Notes under the pieces: model-generated | Database searches by the model: none | Told to the model about the DNA's origin: nothing | Seen by the model: the letters and a program-made list of their open reading frames with translations, nothing else | Assembly (NCBI RefSeq): GCF_022603395.1 | Contig: NZ_JAIBKA010000014.1 | Span: 54,432-118,431, forward strand | From: Desulfoferrobacter suflitae | GTDB lineage: Bacteria > Desulfobacterota > Syntrophobacteria > Syntrophobacterales > Syntrophobacteraceae | DNA: 64,000 nt | Reading direction: 5' to 3' | Made by a program: the position numbers and the translations under genes | Shown: piece after piece, positions 1-9,135 of the stretch | How the letters are laid out: every line of letters begins with the position of its first letter | Numbering within the stretch: position 1 is the stretch's first letter

Positions 1-146
1 TCTTGGCAATTGGGCAATTGGCCGATTGCAACACGGCAGGGTATGGAAGGAAGGGCGTCGAAGCGCATTTGCAGTTCTTGGAATGAATCGAGTGATGGTG
101 ACTAACAACGGCAACCGCGAGAATTCGAACGGAAGGGAGAAGACAA

Positions 147-1331
147 ATGGATTTCCAACTGACCGATGAACAACGCATGATCAAGGAAACAGTTTACAAG
201 TGGTCCGTGAACGAATTGGGGCCTTTGCAGGAAAAGATTGATGAAGAAGACTGGTTTCCGCCCGATTTCTTTAAGAAATGTGCCGACATCGGCATTCTTG
301 GAATCACCATCGACGAGAAGTATGGCGGACTGGGCGGCGATGTTTTGATGCAGACATTGGCCATCGAGGAGATGAGTCGCATTTGCCCGGGGCTGGCTAT
401 GACTTATGGCGCCCATTCCAATCTGTGCGCCAACAATATTCACAAGAACGCCAGCGAAGCATTGAAAGAGAAATATCTGCCGCCCATGATGACCGGTGAA
501 AAGATCGGTGCATTAGGCCTCACGGAACCCAACGCGGGTTCCGACGCCATGAGTCTTCGCACCAGAGCGGAAAAGAAGGGCGACAAGTACATTTTGAACG
601 GCACCAAAATATTCATCACCAATGGACCCGTAGCCGACACACTGTTGGTCTATGCCAAAACGGCTCCCGAAAAGGGTGCCAAAGGTATCAGTGCGTTCAT
701 AGTGGAGAAAGATTTTCCCGGCTTTTCAGTCTCCCGCAAGCTGAAAAAATGCGGGATGCGCGGTTCCCCGACCGGCGAGCTGGTGTTCGAAAACTGTGAG
801 GTGCCTGCGGACAATCTGGTGGGTCAGGAAAATATGGGCGTGCACGTCATGACCAGCGGCCTTGACATTGAGCGCATCGTGCTGGCGGGCGGTTCGGTGG
901 GCATGGCCCAGCAGGCATTGGAATACTCCATTCGCTATTCGGTGGAACGTGAGCAGTTCGGGCAGCCCATTGCCAATTTTCAAATGATTCAGCAGAAACT
1001 GGCCGACATGTACGCCAGAACCGAAGCCGCCAGACTCATGGTCTATCGGGCTGCTGAATTGGCGCAGAGATCGCCGCGCGGCGGCAAGGGCACAGAGCTC
1101 ACCAAGTTGGCGGCTTCAGCCGTTCTGTTTGCCGCCGAAACGGCCACCTGGGTGTGCGATCAGGCCATCCAGATTCACGGCGGTTACGGCTATTGCCTCG
1201 AATTCCCTGTGCAAAAACTGTGGCGTGATGCCAAACTGTATGAAATAGGTGCCGGCACCAGCGAAATTCGAAGAATGATCATTGCCCGCGAACTGACCCG
1301 GGAAGAATTTGCTCGCAAAGCGCAACGCTAA
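147..1331 (+). CDS. Acyl-CoA dehydrogenase, isovaleryl-CoA dehydrogenase type
   Basis: This 394-residue flavoprotein should oxidise a short branched acyl-CoA to the 2-enoyl-CoA and pass electrons to electron-transfer flavoprotein in the cytoplasm. The whole acyl-CoA dehydrogenase fold is present, ending in the C-terminal signature around LYEIGAGTSEIRR. Where medium-chain enzymes carry the catalytic Glu (YEGTS), this protein has Ala369. A Glu (E242) lies instead in LDIERIVL, the place the base occupies in isovaleryl-CoA dehydrogenases. The ATG follows a good GGGAGA ribosome site. It begins a run with an AUH-type hydratase and a carboxyltransferase, which supports leucine or isovalerate catabolism. 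A glutaryl-CoA or other acyl-CoA dehydrogenase remains possible. The operon may begin upstream of the window. Confidence 0.88.
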   Translation: MDFQLTDEQRMIKETVYKWSVNELGPLQEKIDEEDWFPPDFFKKCADIGILGITIDEKYGGLGGDVLMQTLAIEEMSRICPGLAMTYGAHSNLCANNIHKNASEALKEKYLPPMMTGEKIGALGLTEPNAGSDAMSLRTRAEKKGDKYILNGTKIFITNGPVADTLLVYAKTAPEKGAKGISAFIVEKDFPGFSVSRKLKKCGMRGSPTGELVFENCEVPADNLVGQENMGVHVMTSGLDIERIVLAGGSVGMAQQALEYSIRYSVEREQFGQPIANFQMIQQKLADMYARTEAARLMVYRAAELAQRSPRGGKGTELTKLAASAVLFAAETATWVCDQAIQIHGGYGYCLEFPVQKLWRDAKLYEIGAGTSEIRRMIIARELTREEFARKAQR

Positions 1332-1391
1332 AGACGTCAGGCGGTGGTCGAGTCCGTTCTGGTCACCGCCTGTTGCCAAAGAGGGGGAGTT

Positions 1392-2174
1392 ATGGATCAA
1401 CAGCTAGTCCTTGAGGAAAGAAAAGATCAGGTCGCGCTGCTCACGCTCAACCGGCCCGAGGTGATGAATTCATTCAATTTCGGCATGCTGCTGGCTCTCA
1501 AAGAGCGCATCGAGGCCATTCAGTTTGATCCTGAGGTCCGGGTAGTCATCATCACCGGTGCCGGCCAAAAAGCCTTTTGTGCGGGTGCCGATTTGAAAGA
1601 GAGGGCCACCTACAGCGAGCAACAGGTGAGGGAATTCATATTCACGATCCGCAACCTTTTCACCTTCATTGAATACTTGAACAAGCCCGTTATCGGGGCG
1701 GTTAACGGGATCGCCCTGGGGGGTGGAACGGAGTTGGCTCTGGCCTGCGATCTGCGCATTGCGTCCACCACAGCCAGTATGGGACTCACCGAAACCCGTC
1801 TGGCCATCATTCCGGGCGCGGGGGGCACCCAGAGGCTGCCGCGCCTGGTGGGACGAGGCAAAGCCAAGGAGCTGATTTTTACGGGGCGCAGAGTGGATGC
1901 TCAGGAAGCCCTGGATATTGGGCTGGTCAACAAGATCTGCCCGCCTGAGTCTTTACTGGATGAGTGCCTGAGTATGGCCGCCATGATTTGCGAGACCGGT
2001 CCCATTGCCATCCAGCAGGCCAAGTATGCCATCAACTACGGTTTGGAGACGGATCTGCACACCGGTCTTGCCATTGAATCGAATGCCTATTGGGTGACCA
2101 TCCCCACAGAAGATCGACTGGAAGGGCTGGCGGCATTTCGCGAAAAACGCAAACCGGTCTACAAGGGTAAATAA
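1392..2174 (+). CDS. Enoyl-CoA hydratase, methylglutaconyl-CoA hydratase type
   Basis: A 260-residue crotonase-family enzyme that adds water across a 2-enoyl-CoA. The oxyanion-hole segments are clear (FCAGADLKERA and ALGGGTELALACDLR), followed by GLTETRLAIIPGAGGTQRLPR with the catalytic acid region. These segments are very close to those I know from human AUH, the leucine-pathway 3-methylglutaconyl-CoA hydratase. I chose the ATG at 1392 because it follows GAGGGGGAG directly; an in-frame upstream GTG would add 16 unlikely residues. It sits 60 bases after the dehydrogenase and 31 bases before the carboxyltransferase, so cotranscription is likely. The exact substrate is inferred from the neighbours. 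Confidence 0.87.
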   Translation: MDQQLVLEERKDQVALLTLNRPEVMNSFNFGMLLALKERIEAIQFDPEVRVVIITGAGQKAFCAGADLKERATYSEQQVREFIFTIRNLFTFIEYLNKPVIGAVNGIALGGGTELALACDLRIASTTASMGLTETRLAIIPGAGGTQRLPRLVGRGKAKELIFTGRRVDAQEALDIGLVNKICPPESLLDECLSMAAMICETGPIAIQQAKYAINYGLETDLHTGLAIESNAYWVTIPTEDRLEGLAAFREKRKPVYKGK

Positions 2175-2205
2175 TATCAACTACGCCTGGTAAGGATGAT
2201 GCAAA

Positions 2206-3807
2206 ATGACCGATTCAGGAAATGAAAACAGAGCGTTTTGGGAAAATGAAGAGCTCAAGCTCGACCAGCAGGTCTATGACGCCACCTGGCCCGGTGGGGA
2301 AAAGGCCATCGAGCGCCTGGCCAAGCAGGGAAAACAACCCGTACGACAGCTCATCGAGAAGCTGATCGACCCCGGGACCGAGTTTTTCGAGCTGAGCCGT
2401 ATCGCCGGTTTCGGAATGTTTTACCCGGATGTGGACGACGTGCCGTGTGGCGGAATTGTGACGGGCATTGGGAAAATTTATGGCAATTGGACCATGATCG
2501 TGGCCAACGACAGCCGCGTGAAAGCGGGGACCTATTTCCCCATAACCTTGAAAAAGCACATGCGGGCCCAGGCTATAGCCGAGCGCTGCGGCCTCAACTG
2601 CGTCTACATCGCAGACTCGGGTGGCGCTTATCTACCCATGCAGGCGGACGTTTTTCCGGATGATCAACACTTCGGCTCGATGTTTTACAACATGGCGCGC
2701 ATGTCTGCCAAGGGCTTGAAACAAATCACTCTCAGTACTGGAGGCAACACCGCCGGTGGTGCGTATATTGTTTTTATGGCATGCCAGTCCATCATGATCG
2801 ATAAGATGTCCTACTCTTTCCTGGGCGGGCCTCCGCTGGTAAAGGCCGCCACCGGCGAAGTGATTTCCGCCGAAGATTTGGGAGGAGCCCGGGTGCATAC
2901 CCAAATTTCGGGCGGCGCCGACCATTTCTGCACCAATCAGGACGAAGCGATTGCCAAGGTGCGCGATATTTTGTCGCTGGAAGCCCCCCAAAAGCTGCAT
3001 ATCCATCGCTACGCCGAAAGTCCTCCGCAGATGCCCGTCGAGGCCATTTATGAAACGTTTCCCGCCAAGATTCATCAAGGCATCAGAGTCCGTGACTTCC
3101 TGGAAGCCATAGCCGACGACAGTTATTTCATCGAATACAAAAAGACCTATTCGCCGGGTCGCGGCGACAATATTGTGACCGGAAAAATTCGCCTGAAAGG
3201 AATACCGGTGGGAGTCATCGCTTCCAACGGCCTTGGCATCATCTTTGCGGAAGCGGCGCGCAAGGCCACCGAGTGGATTGTCCGCTGCTCCCAGGAGAAG
3301 GTGCCCCTGTTGTTTGTGCAGAGCTCACCCGGTTACATGGTGGGGTCCGAATCGGAACATATGGGCATCGGCAAGTACGGCGCGGATATGGTGCGCTCGG
3401 TGTCGTGCGCCCAGGTCCCTCGCATCCAGTTGGTGGTCGGCCCGGATAACGGTGCGGCCAACTACGGCATGTGCGGCAGAGCCTACCGTCCACATTTTCT
3501 GTTTCACACCATGAGGGCGAGGACCTCCGTTATGAGCGGCCGGTCTGCAGCCGAGGTGCTGCTCTCGATTGAAGAGCGCAAGCGTGCGGCTACGGGCAAT
3601 CCCATGAGCGAAGGGGAAAAGCAGGCCTTCCGCCAGCAGATGATGGATAAATACGACGGTGAGGCTCACCCCTTCTATTGCGGAGCGCGCCTGCTGAGCG
3701 ATCGAGTGCTGAAGTTCAGGGAAGTGAGAGACTGGCTGGCAATGGCTTTCGAGGTCAGTTTGCTGCAACCGATTGGCGAACCGGCCTTCGGCAATTTGAG
3801 ATTCTAG
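2206..3807 (+). CDS. Acyl-CoA carboxylase carboxyltransferase subunit (methylcrotonyl-CoA carboxylase beta-like)
   Basis: A 533-residue biotin-dependent carboxyltransferase. Both crotonase-like halves are present. The N half has DSGGAYLPMQADVFPD and FLGGPPLVKAATGE, both typical of methylcrotonyl-CoA carboxylase beta; the C half has GADMVRSVSCAQVPR and NYGMCGRAY. It would move carboxyl groups between carboxybiotin and an acyl-CoA such as 3-methylcrotonyl-CoA. No biotin carboxylase or biotin-carrier gene is in the window, so the partner must be encoded upstream or elsewhere. An alternative is the alpha subunit of a glutaconyl-CoA-type sodium-pumping decarboxylase, which shares this fold. The IVD-like and AUH-like neighbours favour the leucine route. 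Confidence 0.85.
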   Translation: MTDSGNENRAFWENEELKLDQQVYDATWPGGEKAIERLAKQGKQPVRQLIEKLIDPGTEFFELSRIAGFGMFYPDVDDVPCGGIVTGIGKIYGNWTMIVANDSRVKAGTYFPITLKKHMRAQAIAERCGLNCVYIADSGGAYLPMQADVFPDDQHFGSMFYNMARMSAKGLKQITLSTGGNTAGGAYIVFMACQSIMIDKMSYSFLGGPPLVKAATGEVISAEDLGGARVHTQISGGADHFCTNQDEAIAKVRDILSLEAPQKLHIHRYAESPPQMPVEAIYETFPAKIHQGIRVRDFLEAIADDSYFIEYKKTYSPGRGDNIVTGKIRLKGIPVGVIASNGLGIIFAEAARKATEWIVRCSQEKVPLLFVQSSPGYMVGSESEHMGIGKYGADMVRSVSCAQVPRIQLVVGPDNGAANYGMCGRAYRPHFLFHTMRARTSVMSGRSAAEVLLSIEERKRAATGNPMSEGEKQAFRQQMMDKYDGEAHPFYCGARLLSDRVLKFREVRDWLAMAFEVSLLQPIGEPAFGNLRF

Positions 3808-3846
3808 TCCATGACGGCAGAAATCATTGACCGGCCGGGATGGATT

Positions 3847-3869
3847 CCTCCCTTGAGGAACAAGGGGGG
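3847..3869 (+). terminator. Hairpin between carboxyltransferase and lyase genes
   Basis: Bases 3847-3855 and 3861-3869 form a nine-pair stem (one G-U) with a five-base loop. No U-tract follows, so it is more likely an RNA-processing or partial-attenuation hairpin than a full terminator. It lies in the 164-base gap before the HMG-CoA-lyase-like gene. Confidence 0.35.
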
Positions 3870-3971
3870 GCATCGTTTAGCGACCATCCACAGCACTTCC
3901 CTTCGGGGAAGGAGAGCGGCCTTCGACCAGCATGAACCAGAAACAGTGTTGAGAGACAAGGAGATACCACC

Positions 3972-5171
3972 ATGACGATAAAAACAGAATACGATTACTG
4001 GAAAATTTTTCCAAGGATGCCCAAAAAGGTGACCATCGGGGACATTACGATCCGTGACGGTTTTCAGCATCTGGAGAAATTCATTTCGACGAAGGCCAAG
4101 ATTTTCTACGGTCAGGAGCTGATCCTTGCGGGTTGCCGCGAGCTGGAAGTGACGAACCTGGGCGCCATTACCACTACGCCGCAGTTTGTAGACGCCGATG
4201 AGGTAATGCAGGCCATGCGCAGTGACGCTTTCCGGAAGCGCGCCGCAAGGAAGGGCATCGACATTGACAAGGACGTGACGCTCACCTGCGTGACCATTCG
4301 TGAGACCGCCGTTGACCGCGCCATCGAGATGAGGCAGAAGGGTTATGGTCCCGACCGTATCCTCATGATGGTTTCCACCGACGAAGAGCACCACTTCGCC
4401 AACTCGGGCACCACCCTCCCGGATTACTGGAAGGAAGCCGAGCGGTGCATCAAGAAGGCGCGCGACGCGGGCATCAAGATGTGCGGCACCGTGAGCACCA
4501 TCTGGGGCAGCCCCATCAGCGGCGCCACGAAGCTGGAGGATGCCGTGGAGTTCACCAAACGCTGGTTTGAAATCGGGGCCCACGACATCGAGCATGCGGA
4601 CCACGACGGTTCGGCCAACGCCGCCGACGTGTACCGCTACTTCTCCATGATCCTTGATGCCATGCCGAATCCCGAGGCGCACCTGTGCCACCTGCACGAA
4701 ACCAAGCGCATCGCCTCCTCGTCCGTTCTGGCGGCCCTCCAGGCGGGCATCTGCCGTTTCGAGTCGACGCTCGGCGGCCTCGGCGGCCAGCCGGCTAATT
4801 TCCTCGATGACTGCCCCATTAAGGGCACCGGCGAGTACTATTATGAGGACCCCCGCTACGTCGGCCTGATCTGCACGGAGGATCTACTGGTTCAGATCGA
4901 CGAACTGGGCATCGAGCATGGCTACGACGTGGACCGCATTCTGTGGCTTGGCCGGAAGATGGAGAAGACAGTGGGCACGCGGCTCCGTTCGGAAGCTGTC
5001 ATCAATGGCCGGACACTGAAAGAGGGGCACATGAAGTTTGCCCGGCCGGGCCTCGGCAAGAAGAAGGAAAAGCTCGGCGAGAAGCCTGGCACTAAGCTTC
5101 CCGATGGCTGGGGCGAAAAGGCGGTCCTGCCCGAAAGTTATGGTCCCGAGGATCCCATCTGGAAAAAATAG
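3972..5171 (+). CDS. HMG-CoA lyase-like / pyruvate carboxyltransferase-domain protein
   Basis: A 399-residue DRE-TIM metallolyase. TIRDGFQ near residues 26-32 supplies the Arg-Asp of the active site and HLH at 240-242 the metal ligands. In true HMG-CoA lyases the loop reads GLGGCP with a catalytic Cys; here it is GLGGQP with Gln at 273. A C-terminal tail of about 60 residues, rich in Lys, Gly and Pro, extends beyond the usual roughly 300-residue lyase. The start follows AAGGAG. Position after IVD, AUH-like and MCC-beta-like genes predicts cleavage of HMG-CoA to acetyl-CoA and acetoacetate. The missing Cys leaves open another aldol-type reaction, such as a citramalate- or homocitrate-synthase-like one. 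Confidence 0.75.
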   Translation: MTIKTEYDYWKIFPRMPKKVTIGDITIRDGFQHLEKFISTKAKIFYGQELILAGCRELEVTNLGAITTTPQFVDADEVMQAMRSDAFRKRAARKGIDIDKDVTLTCVTIRETAVDRAIEMRQKGYGPDRILMMVSTDEEHHFANSGTTLPDYWKEAERCIKKARDAGIKMCGTVSTIWGSPISGATKLEDAVEFTKRWFEIGAHDIEHADHDGSANAADVYRYFSMILDAMPNPEAHLCHLHETKRIASSSVLAALQAGICRFESTLGGLGGQPANFLDDCPIKGTGEYYYEDPRYVGLICTEDLLVQIDELGIEHGYDVDRILWLGRKMEKTVGTRLRSEAVINGRTLKEGHMKFARPGLGKKKEKLGEKPGTKLPDGWGEKAVLPESYGPEDPIWKK

Positions 5172-5551
5172 GCTGTTTGCTGCCGGCGGGGGAAGTTTCG
5201 TCTTCCCCCGTTCGGGGCTCGGCCCCATCGCAGGTCCCACCGAGCTCAGAAAGACCGTGGAATCCACCAAGCACTGGTCGCGGATTCCCTTCGGAATGCG
5301 CTCATACGGGCAGGATTTCCAAGCCCTTAACCGGCAGGTATAAATCTCAACCATCCACCGCTGGCGTTAAACACACAGAAGCCCATGGGCGGAACTCAAT
5401 ATCCGCTGTGGTCCATCACCCCTGCCCTACTCCAGTGACTCGCACTGCCTGCTTTAATGGCTTGACTTTCTCCCCATAAAATGCATGCTCAATGCCGATA
5501 CCGGCTGGCTGGAAGCCACAACCAGCATTCATCCAGGATACCTGACCAAGT
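5172..5551. other. Intergenic region after the acyl-CoA operon
   Basis: About 380 bases with no convincing gene; the short reading frames lack ribosome sites. It starts with the hairpin at 5188-5209. A TTGACT at 5462-5467 resembles a -35 box but has no good -10 partner at 17 bases. Confidence 0.6.
5188..5209 (+). terminator. Strong hairpin 17 bases after the lyase stop codon
   Basis: A perfect eight-pair stem, GGGGGAAG with CTTCCCCC, around a six-base loop. No U-run follows it, so termination would have to be Rho-assisted, or the hairpin may protect the 3' end of the mRNA. Confidence 0.45.
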
Positions 5552-6535
5552 GTGGGAACCCTTATGCATTATACACTGAGACGCTACGAGGCCATTCAAA
5601 GACTTTTCTGGTTCATTCTTTTCCTGGTTTGCCTGGGATTCGCTTACCCCCTTTGCAATCTTTATCAGGTCAAATATCAGGGAGCCGCCGTATTGGCTTC
5701 GGTCCATCCCGAAGTTCTCAAAACCCGTCAATTTTGGACCCAGAGCTATTGGTTGGGGTTGGACCCTGTGGGTGGAATCGTCCTGTACCTGCTTTGGGTA
5801 GTCGCACTGTTTTTGTTTGGCAAGACGGCCTGGCTGCTGGTTCAATATCTTGGCAAATATTTGGTGAAGGTTTTGTTGAAGCAGACCGTCAAGAATGTCC
5901 CCGGCAAACCCAAAGTAAATTTCGCTGACTTTTCCGGTCAGTCGCACTCAGCATTCCCCACGGACATGCTCATGGAGAAATTGCAGAGCGTTCGCCTGCG
6001 GTTCCTATTTCATGCCTTTCAAAGGTTGCGTCTGATACTCACCCACTCTCACCGGACACTCTCCTCCGAGGACATGACGGAGAAGGAGCGCCGTGTCGTT
6101 GAAACGGACTGGCAGATTCTCTGGGCATCCTGGACGCCGTTCCGCTGGCTGCTGTGGTCCTTGCCGTTGCTGGCATTCGTCCAGACCTGCTGGCTTTTTT
6201 ACCTTGAGTTGCTACCCGCCTTGACGGCGCAAAAGGAAATCAATGATTCACTGGGGCCTCTAACGGCAAGCCTACTCCCCATCGCACAGGTGATTGTCGT
6301 GGTCATCGCGCTCAGCCTGGTGAGCGGTCTGCTACAACGCATGGAGAATCTTTATCTATCCAATGTCGATGCGCTCTTCTATGATCATTTGCTGTCGCGC
6401 GTTCCCTTTCAAAGCAGTGATACCGTTGTCATTCTGGAAGCCATGCAGAAGCATTTCAAACAACTTCACACCATGTTGGAGCAGCTGCGGGCCGCTTCAA
6501 ACAACGCGACTCATTCGCAGGGCAGGGGTGAATGA
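5552..6535 (+). CDS. Predicted four-helix inner-membrane protein, unknown function
   Basis: I do not recognise a family. The protein (327 residues from the GTG, 323 from an ATG at 5564) has hydrophobic segments near residues 17-38, 74-98, 195-222 and 240-268. A basic cytoplasmic stretch separates the second and third, and a short C-terminal helix ends the protein. The overall plan recalls MotA/TolQ-like proteins but no signature confirms it. The stop overlaps the next start (ATGA), so it is translationally coupled to the DciA-like gene. Neither start has an ideal ribosome site; the ATG has GGGAA close by. Confidence 0.7.
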   Translation: MGTLMHYTLRRYEAIQRLFWFILFLVCLGFAYPLCNLYQVKYQGAAVLASVHPEVLKTRQFWTQSYWLGLDPVGGIVLYLLWVVALFLFGKTAWLLVQYLGKYLVKVLLKQTVKNVPGKPKVNFADFSGQSHSAFPTDMLMEKLQSVRLRFLFHAFQRLRLILTHSHRTLSSEDMTEKERRVVETDWQILWASWTPFRWLLWSLPLLAFVQTCWLFYLELLPALTAQKEINDSLGPLTASLLPIAQVIVVVIALSLVSGLLQRMENLYLSNVDALFYDHLLSRVPFQSSDTVVILEAMQKHFKQLHTMLEQLRAASNNATHSQGRGE

Positions 6536-7041
6536 AGGCAGCAAGGGGCGGCCGGCAGCAAATAGGGGAGCTGCTGTGCAATTTTTTGCAGAAACACCCG
6601 GCTTTTTCAGCCAACCCATTAGGGGACTGGGAAAAATTGGTGGGGCCACAGCTGGCTCGTCATTCCCAGCCAAAATCACTCAAGAACAAGGTGCTGCACG
6701 TTCATGTTTATGATTCCATCTGGAAACATCATCTCGAACTCAACAAGACGATCCTGCTGGATAAGATCAACCATAGCCGGCCGGAGCCTCTGGTTGAAAA
6801 GATAGTCATCAGGATTGGGGAAATTGCCCCTGACCAACCGGTTCTGAATCCCAATCACCGCCTTTTGGGTAGACTCAAAAAAAAGAAAGTACCGTCCGGC
6901 AAGAAATCAAAATCCCCAAGCCGTCCGCTGACTCGTGAGGAAAAGGAACTGCTTGCCGGGATACCTGATGTCGAATTGCGTGCCCTGGGCAGAAAATTGT
7001 TAAGACGCCTGAGCTTGGAAGATGACGAGGAATCCGGCTAG
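6532..7041 (+). CDS. DUF721 (DciA-like) protein
   Basis: A 169-residue basic protein. Residues about 10-95 match the DUF721 pattern: a Trp-Glu-x-Leu-Val-Gly-Pro-x-Leu-Ala start, a central LHVHVYDSIWKHHLEL block, then a leucine-rich helix. DciA proteins of this family load the replicative helicase DnaB in bacteria that lack DnaC. The tail (residues 115-169) is Lys-rich and probably flexible, as in many family members. It overlaps the membrane-protein gene by four bases. The family assignment is fairly firm; a role in helicase loading is taken from the family and not shown here. Confidence 0.75.
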   Translation: MKAARGGRQQIGELLCNFLQKHPAFSANPLGDWEKLVGPQLARHSQPKSLKNKVLHVHVYDSIWKHHLELNKTILLDKINHSRPEPLVEKIVIRIGEIAPDQPVLNPNHRLLGRLKKKKVPSGKKSKSPSRPLTREEKELLAGIPDVELRALGRKLLRRLSLEDDEESG

Positions 7042-7118
7042 GGAGACGCTCCGAGCATGGAAGATTCCTCTCTTTCTTGAGGGGGTGAGGCTTCAACCAG
7101 TTACACCCCCACCCCTAT

Positions 7119-7138
7119 CCTCTCCCTCGAGGAAGAGG
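7119..7138. repeat. Near-palindrome between convergent genes
   Basis: A 20-base near-palindrome centred on CCTCGAGG with CCTCT and AGAGG arms (18 of 20 symmetric). It lies between the DciA-like gene and uvrC, which converge. It could be a weak bidirectional terminator or a dispersed palindromic repeat; no U-tract is visible. Confidence 0.4.
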
Positions 7139-7194
7139 GTGTCCTTGGACAAGCTGCCGGCTGACCGTCCGAGAATTGAGCCTGCGTACCCTTT

Positions 7195-9135
7195 TCATTG
7201 GCTGCTTCGATCCTGGCAAACGTACTCATAGAGAGCCTCCGCGACATTCCTTGGCAACCCGGGAACTCCATTCAATTCCTCGATGCCGGCCTGCTGCAGT
7301 TTTTCCACACTGCCGAAGTGCTGAAGTAACAGTTGGCGCCGTTTGGGTCCGATGTTGGGCACAGAATCCAGCATCGAGGACAGCAGCCGACTTCGGTGGC
7401 GATGCTGATAGTGCGTTATGGCAAACCGGTGGGCCTCATCGCGGAGCCTCTGCAGGAGATGCAGGATAGCGGGAAAACGCGATAAGAACAGAGGATTCTT
7501 GCGCCCCGGCAGGTACACCTTTTCATAAAGCCCGCGGCCTTTATCGCCCCGATCGGCTTCCTGTTCTTTGGCGAGGGCAATGACGGGAAGCTCCTGGTCA
7601 ATACCGGCGGCCGCCAGAACGCGATGTATTCGATTCAATTGTCCCTTACCACCATCCAGGACCAGCAAGTCCAGACTGGCGGTGAGCTGCGCATCTTCCG
7701 TTATGAGCCGCTCCACGACCTCGGCCATCATGGCGGGATCATCCGGTCGGTCTTTGCCCCGTATGTGATAATGGCGATAGGATGATTTATCGGGTTGCCC
7801 GCGGTCAAATACTACCAGAGCCCCCACCGCATGCATTCCTTGTATGTTGGAAATGTCCACACACGCCATGCGAAGAGGACAAGCGGGCAGTCTCAATATG
7901 CTTTGAAGACTTTCCAGCAGATTCTTTTCCTGCCGCCTCCATTTTCGATGGCCGGCAAATTTTTCCCGAGCATTTTTTTCTGCCAATGTGAGCAAATATT
8001 TGCGGTCTCCGCGCTTGGCGGGCCAAATCCTGACACTTTTGCCGCGGCGCTCGGACAACCATTCTTCCAGGATTTCCTGGCTGTCGAGGGGAAGGGGAAC
8101 AACGATCTCATCAGGAATATAGCGTCCTTCGGCATAATACTGTTGGATGAAGGAAGTCAGCAGTTCCGGCTTCTCCCCTTGAGCCTCTTTGATATCAAAA
8201 CTACTCTGCCCCACCAGAGCTCCCTGGCGAACGAAAAGAACGACGATTTCCGTGCCTTGTTCTTCCTGGTAAATTCCCAACACATCCTGGTTTTGCAGGC
8301 GGTTGGAAACGATATGCTGCTTTTCCAGAGTCTCTGCGACGGCTTGCAATCGATCTCGATAAAATGCCGCCCGCTCAAAGTCCAAAATTTTTGCCGCCTG
8401 CTCCATCTGCTGCCGCAACCGCTGCTGCAGCATGTCGGTCTTGCCTTGCAGAAACAATACAACTTGCGCAACCACATCGGCATACTGCTGCTGGCTGACC
8501 TTGCCCGCGCAGGCCCCCAGGCAGCGTCCCAGCGAGTAGTTTAGACAGGGTCTTTGCCTGGTCACCAGGTTTCTGCTTTTGCATTGCCGCAAGGGAAAAA
8601 GCTGATTCAAGAGTCTCAAGGTTTCCCGAACCGAATGCGCCGAATGATAAGGACCGAAGTAAAATGCGCCATCGCCGCGAAAGCGCCTCACAATCTCCAG
8701 CCGTGGATAAGGATCCCGGGGATCGATACGCAAACAAGGATAATTCTTGTCATCACGCAGGATGACGTTGTAGCGCGGCCGGTGTTTCTTAATGAGACTG
8801 GCCTCGAGGAGCAGAGCCTCCTTTTCGCTGGAGGTGATCACATATTCGAGCTCCGTAGCCCTTTTGAGGAGGACTCTGGTTTTCATGTTTTCCGAACCGG
8901 TTTTCCGGAAGTAGCTGCTCACCCGCTTTCTCAGGTCAATGGCCTTACCGACATACAGCATTTTCCCCTGAGGGTCCTTGAACAGGTAGACTCCAGGTGA
9001 ATGCGGCAGGGTTTCCATCTCGCCCGCAAGGGGATGGCTGCGCTGCTCAGCTGGTTCTGCCGTGGTATGTGGTTCGGTTGGTTTGACTGTCATCGTCGAA
9101 TCCATCAATGCACAACTTATATTTTTTCTAAACAT
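7195..9135 (-). CDS. uvrC: Excinuclease ABC subunit C
   Basis: A 646-residue UvrC, the incision subunit of nucleotide excision repair that nicks both sides of a lesion in the UvrB-DNA complex. It has the N-terminal GIY-YIG nuclease (GVYLFKDPQGKMLYVGKA near residues 48-65), the Cys-containing linker (CLNYSLGRCLGAC), a UVR/UvrB-binding segment near 235-265, the RNase H-like second nuclease (VDISNIQGMHAVGALVVF, then LVLDGGKGQL) and two C-terminal helix-hairpin-helix motifs (SVPNIGPKRRQLLLQHFGS). The N-terminus has several possible starts within 40 residues and no strong ribosome site, so the true start may be a later Met. It is transcribed alone. Confidence 0.96.
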   Translation of the reverse strand: MFRKNISCALMDSTMTVKPTEPHTTAEPAEQRSHPLAGEMETLPHSPGVYLFKDPQGKMLYVGKAIDLRKRVSSYFRKTGSENMKTRVLLKRATELEYVITSSEKEALLLEASLIKKHRPRYNVILRDDKNYPCLRIDPRDPYPRLEIVRRFRGDGAFYFGPYHSAHSVRETLRLLNQLFPLRQCKSRNLVTRQRPCLNYSLGRCLGACAGKVSQQQYADVVAQVVLFLQGKTDMLQQRLRQQMEQAAKILDFERAAFYRDRLQAVAETLEKQHIVSNRLQNQDVLGIYQEEQGTEIVVLFVRQGALVGQSSFDIKEAQGEKPELLTSFIQQYYAEGRYIPDEIVVPLPLDSQEILEEWLSERRGKSVRIWPAKRGDRKYLLTLAEKNAREKFAGHRKWRRQEKNLLESLQSILRLPACPLRMACVDISNIQGMHAVGALVVFDRGQPDKSSYRHYHIRGKDRPDDPAMMAEVVERLITEDAQLTASLDLLVLDGGKGQLNRIHRVLAAAGIDQELPVIALAKEQEADRGDKGRGLYEKVYLPGRKNPLFLSRFPAILHLLQRLRDEAHRFAITHYQHRHRSRLLSSMLDSVPNIGPKRRQLLLQHFGSVEKLQQAGIEELNGVPGLPRNVAEALYEYVCQDRSSQ

